DNA from: JABHGY01 sp964525185
Lineage (GTDB): Bacteria > Fidelibacterota > Marinisomatia > Marinisomatales > UBA1611
Direction: 5' to 3'
NCBI GenBank assembly: GCA_964525185.1
Contig: CAZGFQ010000007.1
Location: 1 to 64,000, forward strand
DNA: 64,000 nt
The position numbers and the translations under genes are program-made. This document shows, piece by piece, positions 24,000-34,100 of the stretch. The notes beneath the pieces were generated by a model, which did no database searches, was not told where the DNA came from, and worked only from the letters and a program-made list of their open reading frames with translations. Each line of letters begins with the position of its first letter. The first letter of the stretch is position 1.

Positions 24000-26441
24000 T
24001 TAAAATTCCAGAATAAATCCACCAACAGGCATTGTAGTGTATTGCCAGTTCATTTCTTTTGATCCATCTTCTAGATAGACAAATTCATGTTCGTTTTTTC
24101 GATTTGCCACATTCATAATATTCCAAAATGCCACAAGATTTACTTTTTCAAAATTAAATCTCTGTTGAATCATTAAATCAAATCGAGTGTAATGGGCATA
24201 TCGTTCTGTATTCCATTCATCTGTTGAATTGGAATACCATTCTCGAATTGTAGGATCATAATGTTTTGGTGTATAAGGTCTTCCTCCCATATATCGATAT
24301 TTTATACTAATCTCATATTCATCACTCGGCATAAATGGAAGCCAGGAAAATGCTTTTGCAACCCAAGACTTTTTATAAGACTCATACCATGAATATTGTG
24401 AATATCTAATTTTATATCCACCAACAACATTTACAACATTTCTATAATCATAATCCCATGGATAATATTTATTTGTCCTCGGATCGACTCCTGCAGAAAA
24501 AGAATGAGACCAGGAAAAAGACCCATACCAATCATGGGAGTATTTTTTCTGAATAAAGAGTTCAACACCGTTTGATTGCCCTTTACCGCCATTAACTAAT
24601 TTAGACCAGTTAAGACTGTCTTTCCCATCAGAACCTTTGAGCATTTCGAACGTAACCATATCTTCATATTTTTTCTCATAATATTCTAACGTAATGCGTG
24701 TATCAGATTTTGGGAAAAATTCTAATCCACCCACAGCTTGGTCCGCAAAATAATTTCTTAGATTATCCGGCGTTCCTCTCGTTGAATTCAGCTGAACATT
24801 GAATGGATTTTGAAAATATCGACCAGCCGAAAAGTTTAATTTAAATAAAGAGTTTAAATGATATTTAAATCCAATTCGTGGAGAAAAATTAGTAGCTCCT
24901 GTAAAATTCAAATAATCTATCCGGCCTCCAATTGCTGCTTCTAGGTGCTCAATGGGAGCCCAATTCATATGGATAAAGCCACCAACCTTTTCATACTCCA
25001 ACAACGATTCTGTCTTGTATAAATCTGTTGAACCAATATGGGTCAATTCAGTTACAATGGTAGCTGGATTATTGTAATAAGTGGAATAATAGGTATCTTC
25101 ATCTATAATAGTTGGAATATCTGTCGAATCTAGAGAATAACCATATATGTTTTTGGGGCGATCCTTGTACCAATTATCATAGTCCAAATTGACTCTTTTA
25201 GCGGTAATTCCACCATTTAAATCCAACCCTTTTTTCACATGATATACAATCTCACTTCGGAATGATACATCTTTTTCTAAATCTAATTGATGATAATAAA
25301 TATCTCTCTCCACATTTTCATCCAATTTGTAAACATCTGTATTCAAATTCACCCATGAATTTCCTAGAGATGTAATATAATATCCTTTTTTTGAAAATAA
25401 ATTTTTATATGTAATCCCAAAGGTTGATTGCCACGAAGAATAAGCAACATTTTCTGCGCCTCTTAAATGTGCACCTTCCTCCCCTTCAATATTTATTTCA
25501 TCAATGCCCCCAATAAAATTGAAATACAATTTTTTAGTTGTAGAAATATGATAGGTCATCTTCCCTTGACTCGTCCAGTATTTGGGAATTGCTTGCATAC
25601 CCGATGATGAAATAACAAAATCTAAAAAGGATCTCTTAAGAGAATAAATATAGGATGACTTATTATTAATTGGACCCTCGGCTGTTAGCCCAAAACCAGC
25701 CATATTCATATCAATTTGTTGATGATGTTTTTTCCGTGATCCTTCTCTAAGTGATATATCCATCACCGAAGACAGCTTTTCCCCATATCGTGATGGAAAT
25801 GCTCCTGCAAAAAAATCAATCCTTTCAATGAATTCAGTATCCACCATTGTAATGGGACCACCCCCTTTTCCCTGTTCTGGATAGTGGTTTGGATAGGGGA
25901 TTTCTAAGAAATCGATCACAAATAAATTTTCACCATGCGATCCGCCTCGAACAATGATTTCATTTGTTTGATCAGAGCCAGAGACCACAGAAGGTAACGC
26001 TTGCATCATAGCCATAATATCGTAAGCCCCCACTGGGTCTGATCGTATTTCCTCAATATCAACAGATCGACTACTTGTGATGGCATTTTTGGCTTTTTCA
26101 AAATAGGAGGCTGTTACTTCAACACTTTCCCCTTCCAATACTTCAGATTGTAATGAAAAATTAACGGATGTATATCTTTTAGTTACAATATGAACATTTG
26201 CTCGATTTACTGCCCTATACCCAATCATTGACACATGAATGGTATAACTTCCTACTGGAATATTTTCTACTGAAAAATGACCTTCATAGTTTGTGGCAGC
26301 GCCCAAGTCAGTACCGCGAATGATGACATTTACCCCCGCTAAAGGTTGATGCGTTATTTCATCTCTAACAATTCCATTCATTGAACCGGTTGCTCCAAAC
26401 AATCCAGACAACAATAGAATTAAGCCTATTTTTTTCTTCAT
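24000..26441 (-). CDS. TonB-dependent receptor with carboxypeptidase-like N-terminal domain
   Basis: The 813-residue protein has a signal peptide, a CarboxypepD_reg-like domain (GIVRDEITHQPLAGVNVIIRG ... GYRAV), a plug with VRGGSHGENLFVIDFLEIPYPNHY, and a long beta barrel ending in PVGGFILEF. It is an outer-membrane importer energised by TonB. Its substrate is unknown. It is the last gene of an operon that begins with the membrane protein near 30448; the TPR gene lies one base upstream. No terminator is visible before the WYL promoter. Confidence 0.88.
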   Translation of the reverse strand: MKKKIGLILLLSGLFGATGSMNGIVRDEITHQPLAGVNVIIRGTDLGAATNYEGHFSVENIPVGSYTIHVSMIGYRAVNRANVHIVTKRYTSVNFSLQSEVLEGESVEVTASYFEKAKNAITSSRSVDIEEIRSDPVGAYDIMAMMQALPSVVSGSDQTNEIIVRGGSHGENLFVIDFLEIPYPNHYPEQGKGGGPITMVDTEFIERIDFFAGAFPSRYGEKLSSVMDISLREGSRKKHHQQIDMNMAGFGLTAEGPINNKSSYIYSLKRSFLDFVISSSGMQAIPKYWTSQGKMTYHISTTKKLYFNFIGGIDEINIEGEEGAHLRGAENVAYSSWQSTFGITYKNLFSKKGYYITSLGNSWVNLNTDVYKLDENVERDIYYHQLDLEKDVSFRSEIVYHVKKGLDLNGGITAKRVNLDYDNWYKDRPKNIYGYSLDSTDIPTIIDEDTYYSTYYNNPATIVTELTHIGSTDLYKTESLLEYEKVGGFIHMNWAPIEHLEAAIGGRIDYLNFTGATNFSPRIGFKYHLNSLFKLNFSAGRYFQNPFNVQLNSTRGTPDNLRNYFADQAVGGLEFFPKSDTRITLEYYEKKYEDMVTFEMLKGSDGKDSLNWSKLVNGGKGQSNGVELFIQKKYSHDWYGSFSWSHSFSAGVDPRTNKYYPWDYDYRNVVNVVGGYKIRYSQYSWYESYKKSWVAKAFSWLPFMPSDEYEISIKYRYMGGRPYTPKHYDPTIREWYSNSTDEWNTERYAHYTRFDLMIQQRFNFEKVNLVAFWNIMNVANRKNEHEFVYLEDGSKEMNWQYTTMPVGGFILEF

Positions 26442-26442
26442 T

Positions 26443-27186
26443 TTATTTTATCCTTGGTAATAGTTGTTTCTTAACCCAATTATTATTTGGATCAATTTCT
26501 AATGCTTTGTTATAATACATTTTTGCTTCTTCAAGATGTCCCATTTTTAATTCTAATTGCCCCAACCAAGCATATATATCACTTTTTCCATAATCAGGCA
26601 TTAGAGCCGGTGGATTATCCGTTTTAAATAATTCAGCTGCTTTTAAATACAATTCTTTCGCTTCTTCTTTACTCCCACCCCATTTTTCAGGAGCAAACAT
26701 GGCAGACGTTCCTTGAATCATATATAGTCTAGGATTATTTGGTTCAAGCTGGAGAGCTTTCCTAATAAGAGTACTTGACCTCGATCCAAACATGATTCCA
26801 GTCCAAGGTTGAATTCCCATTTTTTCGCCATACATAGATGATAATAAACCATACCCATCTGCAAATTCTTTATTGAGTTTTATCACTTCATTTAATTGCT
26901 TAATTCCATCATTCAAATATGTTAGAGCTGTCTTTTTGTCACCTTTTGATTGATGATAATGCACGAGTTGGTCATTACAATAAGCGATATAATATCGAAA
27001 CAACCATTCCTTATTATTCAAATGTAAACCACGCTCAAAATGAGCGCGTGCATTCATCATGTCCTGTTCATTCCAATGTTCAAGGGCTAATCGTATTTTT
27101 TCTTTCCCATTCAAAATATATTCGTCAGGATTTTGTCCAACGAGCATAGTTGTGAGTGCAATTAAAGTGATAAAATATTTTTTCAT
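26443..27186 (-). CDS. TPR-repeat protein of a TonB-receptor operon
   Basis: The 247-residue protein has a signal peptide (ITLIALTTMLVG) and tetratricopeptide repeats, most clearly KMGHLEEAKMYYNKALEIDPNNNWV at the C-terminus and EQDMMNARAHFERGLHLNNKEW near residue 40. TPR proteins act as periplasmic scaffolds. Tight spacing (14 bases after the upstream receptor and one base before the downstream receptor) suggests a helper role for these receptors, by inference. Confidence 0.83.
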   Translation of the reverse strand: MKKYFITLIALTTMLVGQNPDEYILNGKEKIRLALEHWNEQDMMNARAHFERGLHLNNKEWLFRYYIAYCNDQLVHYHQSKGDKKTALTYLNDGIKQLNEVIKLNKEFADGYGLLSSMYGEKMGIQPWTGIMFGSRSSTLIRKALQLEPNNPRLYMIQGTSAMFAPEKWGGSKEEAKELYLKAAELFKTDNPPALMPDYGKSDIYAWLGQLELKMGHLEEAKMYYNKALEIDPNNNWVKKQLLPRIK

Positions 27187-27199
27187 TTTCTCTCCTTTT

Positions 27200-29329
27200 C
27201 TAAAGATTTAAATTGAATCCAAAATATATATTTCGTCCATGGGTACTTTTTAATTCGGTCCGTTCAGTATAGTCTGGTGAATAGAAGTATCCATAAATAT
27301 TCGTTTTATCTAATAAGTTTGAAACGGATAAATAAAGAACTAATAATCCTTCTTTTCCTATGGGTACTAATCGACTGTATGTTAAATCCAATCTCTGCAT
27401 AGCGGGAAGTCTAGCAGAATTCCATTCGTTGAGTGCAGGGGTGTATGGCTTCCCTGTTGTATATCGATATGTAACACCTGCATTATTCATCGTATTAATC
27501 TGAGTTTTTAATGCGGCTGTTATATTGTGATTAATATCATAATCTGTTGGTACTAATTCTAAATGATCCAATTCTTTTCTTTCTGATTGTAAATAACTAT
27601 AAGAAATCCACCCTGAAATAAAAGGCAGTGTTCCCTTTAGAAAGAAATCAGCTCCATAAGCATATCCTTCACCCTTATTTGAATAATTCACTTCTTCATC
27701 ATCTAATAATAAGTGCGAATAATCCTTTTTATACAATTCTGCTTTAAAATCGGTTAAGTCTGATTTATACTCATATCCCAAAATGAAATGGTTTGCTGCC
27801 ATAGCTTCCAAATCTGGGTTTCCAACCCATTTATCCCGGAATTGTGCCTTCGGATATTGGTGATAAATACCTGTGGCTATTTTTAAAAATTGGGAATCTG
27901 ATAATCTATAATTCAACGATAACCTTGGGTCCCAGACATATTGTTTTGGATTATCCAAAATATCTGATCTTAAACCAGCTATCATGAATATTTTTTGTGA
28001 CCATTGATACTCATTTTCAATATAAATCCCATAATGCAAACTTTCAAAGTCTACATTATAATTTTCTGTTTCAGCATCGGGACTAAAGTCATTCGGATCT
28101 TTTGGAAATGTCGCTTTTAATCCTGTTTTTAATTCATCAAAAATGAATCCAATATTCCAAGTCATTTTATAAGCTGTTGGGATGGAAATATCCGTTCTCC
28201 ACTTTAATAATTGGTCATCCATTTCTTTATCAATATTTCCAAGAGTTAACCCTTGCCCAAATTGGTTTTTGGATAAGCTTGATTTAATGAATAAACCATT
28301 TTGTGTTAAATGTCTCCATTGAATATTTGATAATTGTGTATGATTATCATTTAACATAATACCCTTGTATGTTGGGCTTTCAGTATTAACGCCAATTTCA
28401 TCCACATTTGAATAGTTAAATACTTTTATTTGTCCCATAGGTGAATATTTCCAAATAGTACTTACATTTCCATCCCAACTTGTTGGCACTCGTTCAAATC
28501 GTTCTTCCCCACCATTGAGTTTAAATAAATAGGTTGTATTTGAATAATTTCCCGAAAATTGTATGGCTAATTTTTCAGGTTTAACCACCCAAGAACCTCC
28601 AGCTGAAATTGCGGCTAATCCTGCACCGATAGTAACGGAGCTTCTACTTGGCATATCCAATGATTCCATGGCCATAACGCCAGATAAAACATTCCCATAT
28701 TTTGCAGAAAAACCACCCGTAGAAAAATATGTCCCCGATAATAGAAATGGATCAATCATTCCAAAATATCCACCTGTATCAGATTCATATTTATAAGGAT
28801 GACTGATGGTAGCCTGATCTAAAATAACGGTTGTTTCTGAAACATCACCACCACGAACATACATTCCAGCCCCTTCATCGACTTGATTCACTCCAGGAAA
28901 TGTTTGTACTGCACGAAAAATATCTGCTGCGGCTCCAGCTGTTGTTACCACTTCTAAGCTCGTTAATGTTTGGCCTTCTTCATTTGCCATAGTGAATGAA
29001 CCGGCACTCACAGAAACTGGGTCCATTTCCATGAATGATTTTTCTAATCTAATCTGAAGATCAACTGAGTTATTTCCCACATCTACTATGATATTTTTTT
29101 CACCATATCCAATGTGAGATATTCTTAATTCTCTTTCACCTTTTGTGCTTGTAGAAATAGAAAATAACCCATCTTCATTCGACATAGCTCCTTCTAACGT
29201 ATCCATGAAATATACATTTACGTATGCAAGGCTATTCCCACTTTCATCTGTAATTTGTCCTATGACAGAAATATTTTTCTGCCCAAAGATAATAGAAATG
29301 GAAATCAAAATAAAAAAAAGAGTATTCAT
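27200..29329 (-). CDS. TonB-dependent receptor with carboxypeptidase-like N-terminal domain
   Basis: The 709-residue protein starts with a signal peptide and a CarboxypepD_reg-like domain (GQITDESGNSLAYVNVYFMDTLEGA), a plug with RAVQTFPGVNQVDEGAGMYVRGGDVSETTVILDQ, and a beta barrel ending in NIYFGFNLNL. It begins two bases after the stop of the winged-helix regulator gene. The substrate is not evident, and its companion receptor at 24000 shares only the architecture. Confidence 0.88.
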   Translation of the reverse strand: MNTLFFILISISIIFGQKNISVIGQITDESGNSLAYVNVYFMDTLEGAMSNEDGLFSISTSTKGERELRISHIGYGEKNIIVDVGNNSVDLQIRLEKSFMEMDPVSVSAGSFTMANEEGQTLTSLEVVTTAGAAADIFRAVQTFPGVNQVDEGAGMYVRGGDVSETTVILDQATISHPYKYESDTGGYFGMIDPFLLSGTYFSTGGFSAKYGNVLSGVMAMESLDMPSRSSVTIGAGLAAISAGGSWVVKPEKLAIQFSGNYSNTTYLFKLNGGEERFERVPTSWDGNVSTIWKYSPMGQIKVFNYSNVDEIGVNTESPTYKGIMLNDNHTQLSNIQWRHLTQNGLFIKSSLSKNQFGQGLTLGNIDKEMDDQLLKWRTDISIPTAYKMTWNIGFIFDELKTGLKATFPKDPNDFSPDAETENYNVDFESLHYGIYIENEYQWSQKIFMIAGLRSDILDNPKQYVWDPRLSLNYRLSDSQFLKIATGIYHQYPKAQFRDKWVGNPDLEAMAANHFILGYEYKSDLTDFKAELYKKDYSHLLLDDEEVNYSNKGEGYAYGADFFLKGTLPFISGWISYSYLQSERKELDHLELVPTDYDINHNITAALKTQINTMNNAGVTYRYTTGKPYTPALNEWNSARLPAMQRLDLTYSRLVPIGKEGLLVLYLSVSNLLDKTNIYGYFYSPDYTERTELKSTHGRNIYFGFNLNL

Positions 29330-29331
29330 GA

Positions 29332-29631
29332 TTAACCTTTATTTATTAACCCACTTAATCGATTCACATATTCTTCAAATGCTTTTTGCCCAAGAGATGT
29401 AATTCGAAAAGTTGTTATCGGTTTTCTATCAATAAATTTTTTCGTGGATGATACATATTTCACATCTTCCAACTTACGGATATGTACACTCAAGTTTCCG
29501 TCACTGGCATTGACTTTTTCTCGAATAAATACAAAATTGGCCGATTCAACCGAAACGAGTAATGCCATAATGGCTAATCGTATCCTTGAATGGATAATGT
29601 CGTCTAATTGTTTGTAGTTGAATTCTGACAT
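29332..29631 (-). CDS. winged-helix transcriptional regulator
   Basis: The 99-residue protein is a lone winged-helix DNA-binding domain: SRIRLAIMALLVSVESANFVFIREKVNASDGNLSVHIRKLEDVKYV, then a charged wing RKPITTFRITSLGQKAFEEY. It resembles the ArsR/MarR-like HTH family in the FCB group that is encoded next to membrane proteins. It sits between the membrane protein and the receptor genes in one operon; the inverted repeats directly upstream (29641-29692) are plausible binding sites. Confidence 0.85.
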   Translation of the reverse strand: MSEFNYKQLDDIIHSRIRLAIMALLVSVESANFVFIREKVNASDGNLSVHIRKLEDVKYVSSTKKFIDRKPITTFRITSLGQKAFEEYVNRLSGLINKG

Positions 29632-29640
29632 GATTTTTTT

Positions 29641-29692
29641 TGGAGTACATCGACTGTGTCGATGCTTGAATTGACATAGTCAAATTACTCCA
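29641..29692. repeat. nested inverted repeats before the winged-helix gene
   Basis: An outer repeat TGGAGTA (29641-29647) and TACTCCA (29686-29692) encloses two perfect palindromes: CATCGAC-TGT-GTCGATG (29648-29664) and TTGAC-ATA-GTCAA (29671-29683). Together they could form a branched structure in RNA or mark two operators. The site lies between the stop of the membrane protein gene and the regulator start. Confidence 0.7.
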
Positions 29693-29699
29693 TATATTT

Positions 29700-30448
29700 T
29701 TAACTCAGATCCGCCCATGTTTTTTTAATAATAAAACCAGGAATTGCCTGAAAAATAATCATCATTCCTGCCATTAAAAGTAAATGATATAACCCAGGAA
29801 AAAGGAACATTATAATTGCACCGCCCCACCAACCANNNNNNNNNNNNNNNNNNNNNNNNNNNNNNNNNNNNNNNNNNNNNNNNNNNNNNNNNNNNNNNNN
29901 NNNNNNNNNNNNNNNNNNNNNNNNNNNNNNNNNNNTAAATGATATAACCCAGGAAAAAGGAACATTATAATTGCACCGCCCCACCAACCAAATGCCAAAT
30001 TACGAATCCAATTGACATTGTAAATTATTCCGGAAACAAAATAGCCTATGGCTAGTATTGTTGAAATTACCGGTGAAATAAAATGTGTGTGAATGGCGCC
30101 CGTACCCGAACCAACAAATCCTAAAATGGTAAGTGTAATTCCAATGGATAACCAAAGAAAACCATCTACTTTTTCCGCATAAGTTCTAACAGATTTTTTA
30201 CGGTCAACTTTCCAGCCATAAATCATTTCAAAAAGCCAACCCATTCCAATGACTATGCTCCAAAGAATCAACTCATTTTTTCCTTGCGACGGTTTCTCAA
30301 CCAAAAACCAATTTACAAATAATCCAATCGGAATTAATAACCCCCAAACAATTAAGTGAATTCCACTCGCACTTTTATTTTTCCTACTTTCAGCAATAAT
30401 GCCTTTAATAAATGCTAAATCATCATGAGCTGTTTCTTTATTCATCAT
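29700..30448 (-). CDS. multi-pass membrane protein of a TonB-receptor operon, interrupted by an assembly gap
   Basis: The coding sequence runs from ATG at 30448 into the N run and resumes after it. Both gap edges carry the same 55 bases, so removing the gap and one copy gives a continuous 197-residue protein ending in IKKTWADLS. It has a short cytoplasmic N-terminus and several hydrophobic segments (LIVWGLLIPIGLFVNWF; FLWLSIGITLTILGFVG; VISTILAIGYFVSGIIY; AIIMFLFPGLYHL). The family is not recognised. It probably starts the operon that includes the winged-helix regulator. Confidence 0.75.
29836..29935. other. 100-base assembly gap flanked by identical 55-base contig ends
   Basis: Exactly 100 N separate two copies of one 55-base sequence at 29781-29835 and 29936-29990. 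A gap of 100 is the conventional unknown length, and identical 55-base ends look like a k-mer overlap between adjacent contigs. The true sequence therefore most likely lacks the N run and one copy, 155 bases in all. Confidence 0.9.
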
Positions 30449-30510
30449 AAATCCCTTTTAAGTTCTACTTTAATTTATAAAGTACTTTATATTCGAAACA
30501 AGCAGGAAAT

Positions 30511-30548
30511 AAAAAAGCCCCAACTACACTTGGTAATTGGGGCTTTAA
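30511..30548. terminator. bidirectional intrinsic terminator
   Basis: AAAAAAGCCCCAA and TTGGGGCTTTAATTT form a perfect stem with flanking A and T runs on both strands. It lies just after the stop of the gene at 30567 and about 60 bases upstream of the membrane protein start, so it separates the two minus-strand units. Confidence 0.88.
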
Positions 30549-30566
30549 TTTGTTTAAACTATTTTA

Positions 30567-30998
30567 TTACTGCTTTAGGCGATAGGTGCATCCTTCTACC
30601 GTTTTAATAAATTTGTCTACTTGGCTTTGCGTATGAAACATTTCATCCATGGGTTCAAATACATCAGATGGATAATCCATTTCATTATAATCACGTAAAA
30701 AGTTTGATTCCAACTTTATAACCATATCTCTCAATACCATCGGTGGTATTTCTTTACTTCTCATAAAGTTGATTTGCAGATTTAATTGACCGTTAGACGT
30801 CATATGAAATAAAGGAACGGGACCAATATCTGATCCACAACGATACGTAAGTGTTCCATGATCGTTTCCTCGTCCCCAAGAAAGATCTTCTCCATTTTTT
30901 TCTGCAAATTCTATGATAGAAACACCAATTTTTGCAATTTCTCGAGAACAGTTTTGTCTCATATCTTCAATAAATGTGTCTTTGTTCCAATTTGGCAT
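30567..30998 (-). CDS. conserved hypothetical protein
   Basis: The 143-residue soluble protein contains WGRGNDHGTLTYRCG and GQLNLQINFMRS. There is no signal peptide or membrane segment. I do not recognise a family with confidence. It forms a single-gene unit ending at the strong terminator at 30511-30548. Confidence 0.5.
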   Translation of the reverse strand: MPNWNKDTFIEDMRQNCSREIAKIGVSIIEFAEKNGEDLSWGRGNDHGTLTYRCGSDIGPVPLFHMTSNGQLNLQINFMRSKEIPPMVLRDMVIKLESNFLRDYNEMDYPSDVFEPMDEMFHTQSQVDKFIKTVEGCTYRLKQ

Positions 30999-31105
30999 AT
31001 AGAGATTTCCCCCCGTAGATATAATTTTTTATGAAAAGGCGAGATTGAATTTACAAAATATGAAAGGTTATTTAAAGAAGCGTATTTATTTTATTTTCAA
31101 GTTAT

Positions 31106-34100
31106 CTAATTATTAAAATCGATTCGAATCATATTATCATCAGAATTTCGATCCACAAATTTATACATAGGGTCAATACCTGCCCTCACTGGCTTTTGAT
31201 CCACGGTGACAGAATATGTTGAGATTGAATCGGTAATAAATACTTTTTCAACATAAATGGGCGTTTCATCTAATTCTCCATTTATCAATGTTTCTCCCAA
31301 TACGCCAATTTCTAACCAATCATTCAGTTTAACATTTGTTTGGTTCCCTAAACTATCAGCATATACTTTTTTTGCTACTACGGTCATATTAACTGTATAT
31401 GTTCCATCTTCATTCTCTATTGCAAATGCTTCTTTTGCCTTATTCTCATATAACGTGATTTTTTCAAATGTATCTGAAATTAAATAGTGTAAATCCGTTG
31501 GAGTCCATTTTCGAATTGTATTAAGAAATTCTCCTATATTGGGATAAGGATTTGATTGATATCGAAACATATCAATAAAACGTCCCAACGCACTATTAAA
31601 AGATTCTTTACCAATAAAATCAGATAAGGTATACATGATTAATCCTGCTTTATTATAATGAATGTAAGGATGATTTTCAGTTTGAACAATTGTGGGTTCA
31701 TACTTCTGTTCGGAGGTTCTCCCCATGAGATACCGATCCAATTCATATTTTAGAAATTTACGTAATTGTTTTTCACCTTTTTCTTTTTCCAGCAATGAAA
31801 CTGCAGAATATTCAGCTAATCCTTCACTCAAAAAACCAGCTCCCTGAACATTGCCTCCCGAAACTTGATGTGGCCACCATTGATGTCCCATCTCATGAGC
31901 AGTCACCCAAAATGGCATATCTAAATCTTCCGGGTCGTCAGGATCAACGTCCATGACAAAACCAATATTTTCAGAAAATGGAATTGTATTTGGAAAGGAT
32001 GCGGCATAACTCCCATAGGGAAATTCTAAAATTCTACATTGTCGATATGGATAGGGTCCATATAAATCACTATAATATTCAATAGATTTTTTCATTCCTT
32101 CCATTAATTTGTCCACATTATAAGAATGTGTAGGATGATAATACACTTCCAAATTAATCCCATTCCATTTTTCACTTAATACTTCATATTTCGCAGATAC
32201 TAACGCAAAAAGATTGTGAATTTTTTGATCCATTTTATAATGGAAATATCGACGCCCTTCTTCATCCCATTCATTTTGGATATATCCTGGTGCCATGGCA
32301 ATTTGATCTAAATCTGTACTAATAATGATTTCAAAATCTACCCAATCGGCATCATCTCCTAGAATACCATGTTTATTTCCTTCAACATCATCAAATTTGG
32401 CCATGGTGTCTTGATTTTCTGACAAATCATATTTTTTCCTTCTCCTTTTATCGCTTAATTCTTTGCCGGGTGAATATCCAAACGAAGGAAATAAGTCGCC
32501 ACTCCATATCATTGTTCCATTTTCTACAACCGTTCTGTTGACACCACTATTTGTAAATCCATTTCGTTTTCTACCCCCTGCAAACGTAAGTGTAAATTCA
32601 TCTCCCTTTTGAATTGGAGGGTCAAATACAAACATATCCCATCCATAGGTACTATCCGAAGAAATTACTTCGAATGGGCGTGACCACTCATATGTTGTAT
32701 AAGGAGATTGTCGCCTAAAATTGGCATGAATTGTATCAATGATTGAATCTGATTTATTTTTCATGTGATAGATGCCAGAGAATTCTACACGCGCTTCATC
32801 TGGGAATAAATGGACTTCTCCATTAACACCAGTAATCTTAGGTTGGGGTGTATTTTTGTACTTTTTATACGTTTTTTCATATTGAGCTGATTTTTTTTCA
32901 TAATAGTCTGATTGATGGTATTCATTCAATATATTTGTATTATAAAAAATATAACTACCCAACCCGATAAAGATGATTCCAAAAACCATTAAACCAAATT
33001 TTAATTGGGATGTTATTCTTGCTTTAGCCAACGCCAATCGTGAATGAAAATTGCCTGATAATCCTCGATTCCAAAATACATTACTTCCAATCGCTAATAA
33101 TATGGCAAATGAGCCCCAATAAAGTTTATATGTAATTAATCTTCCAATATACGGGCTAAATCCGTTCATGTCTGAATACGGTGCCCCAGAACCAGAGCCA
33201 TAATGGTATAACGTATGGTCTAACCCAAATTGTCCAGAAAACATACCAAAAAGGAAATATAGAATCATAATGAAGTGACCCAGATACTTATGATTTATAA
33301 TGGTCTGAATTGAAAAAGCCAATATGCACAAAAGGGCATAATCTGTCCAATCCAGCAAAAAGAGCTGTTTTAAATATAGAGTTATTTCAAAATCGTAAAA
33401 ACCTCGCCATGATTGAATACCTATTCCAATGCCCATAAGAACAAAAAGCATAATACCAGGAATCAAAATAAGAGAAATCAATTTGGATACCATTGGAATC
33501 CAATTTGGAATGGGCAAGGAGTCCATAATTTGATCTGCTTTTAATTCACGTTCTCGCCATACAATTTGTCCAGCATAAAACGTAATAAGGATTAACATAA
33601 ATAATCCGAAAGACCCACCTAAAACCATTAAAACTTTGGCTGTAAGCGGTAAAGTGTCAACGCCATACATTTTACCAATTGCTTGCTGATTTAGTATTAA
33701 AAAGCCAGCAGCTGTTCCAGCAATCGCAATAAAATATGGATCACGGAATGCACGTTTTATTTCAATCCATATTTGCGTCTTGAATTGAAGCAATCGAGTA
33801 TTAAAGTTAAAAATGGGTGTAGCTTGAATAAAGCCACTACCAATAATTGGGGCATTATCTGTTGCAATTTTATCTCGTTTTTTTGATTTCTTTATTCTGG
33901 GTTCTGTATGTAGAAAATCAAATTTCCATAAACCAAACCAAAAGAATAAACCGCCTACACTTAACCACAATAATCGATTCAAAAGAAGCCATTTTGTTAA
34001 TGGAATATATAATTCATTTTGCTCAACCGGAGTCCAATATCGAACCACATTTCCGATAGCTTCAATCCCAAATGGATCTAAAAGAGAAGCAATCCATCGC

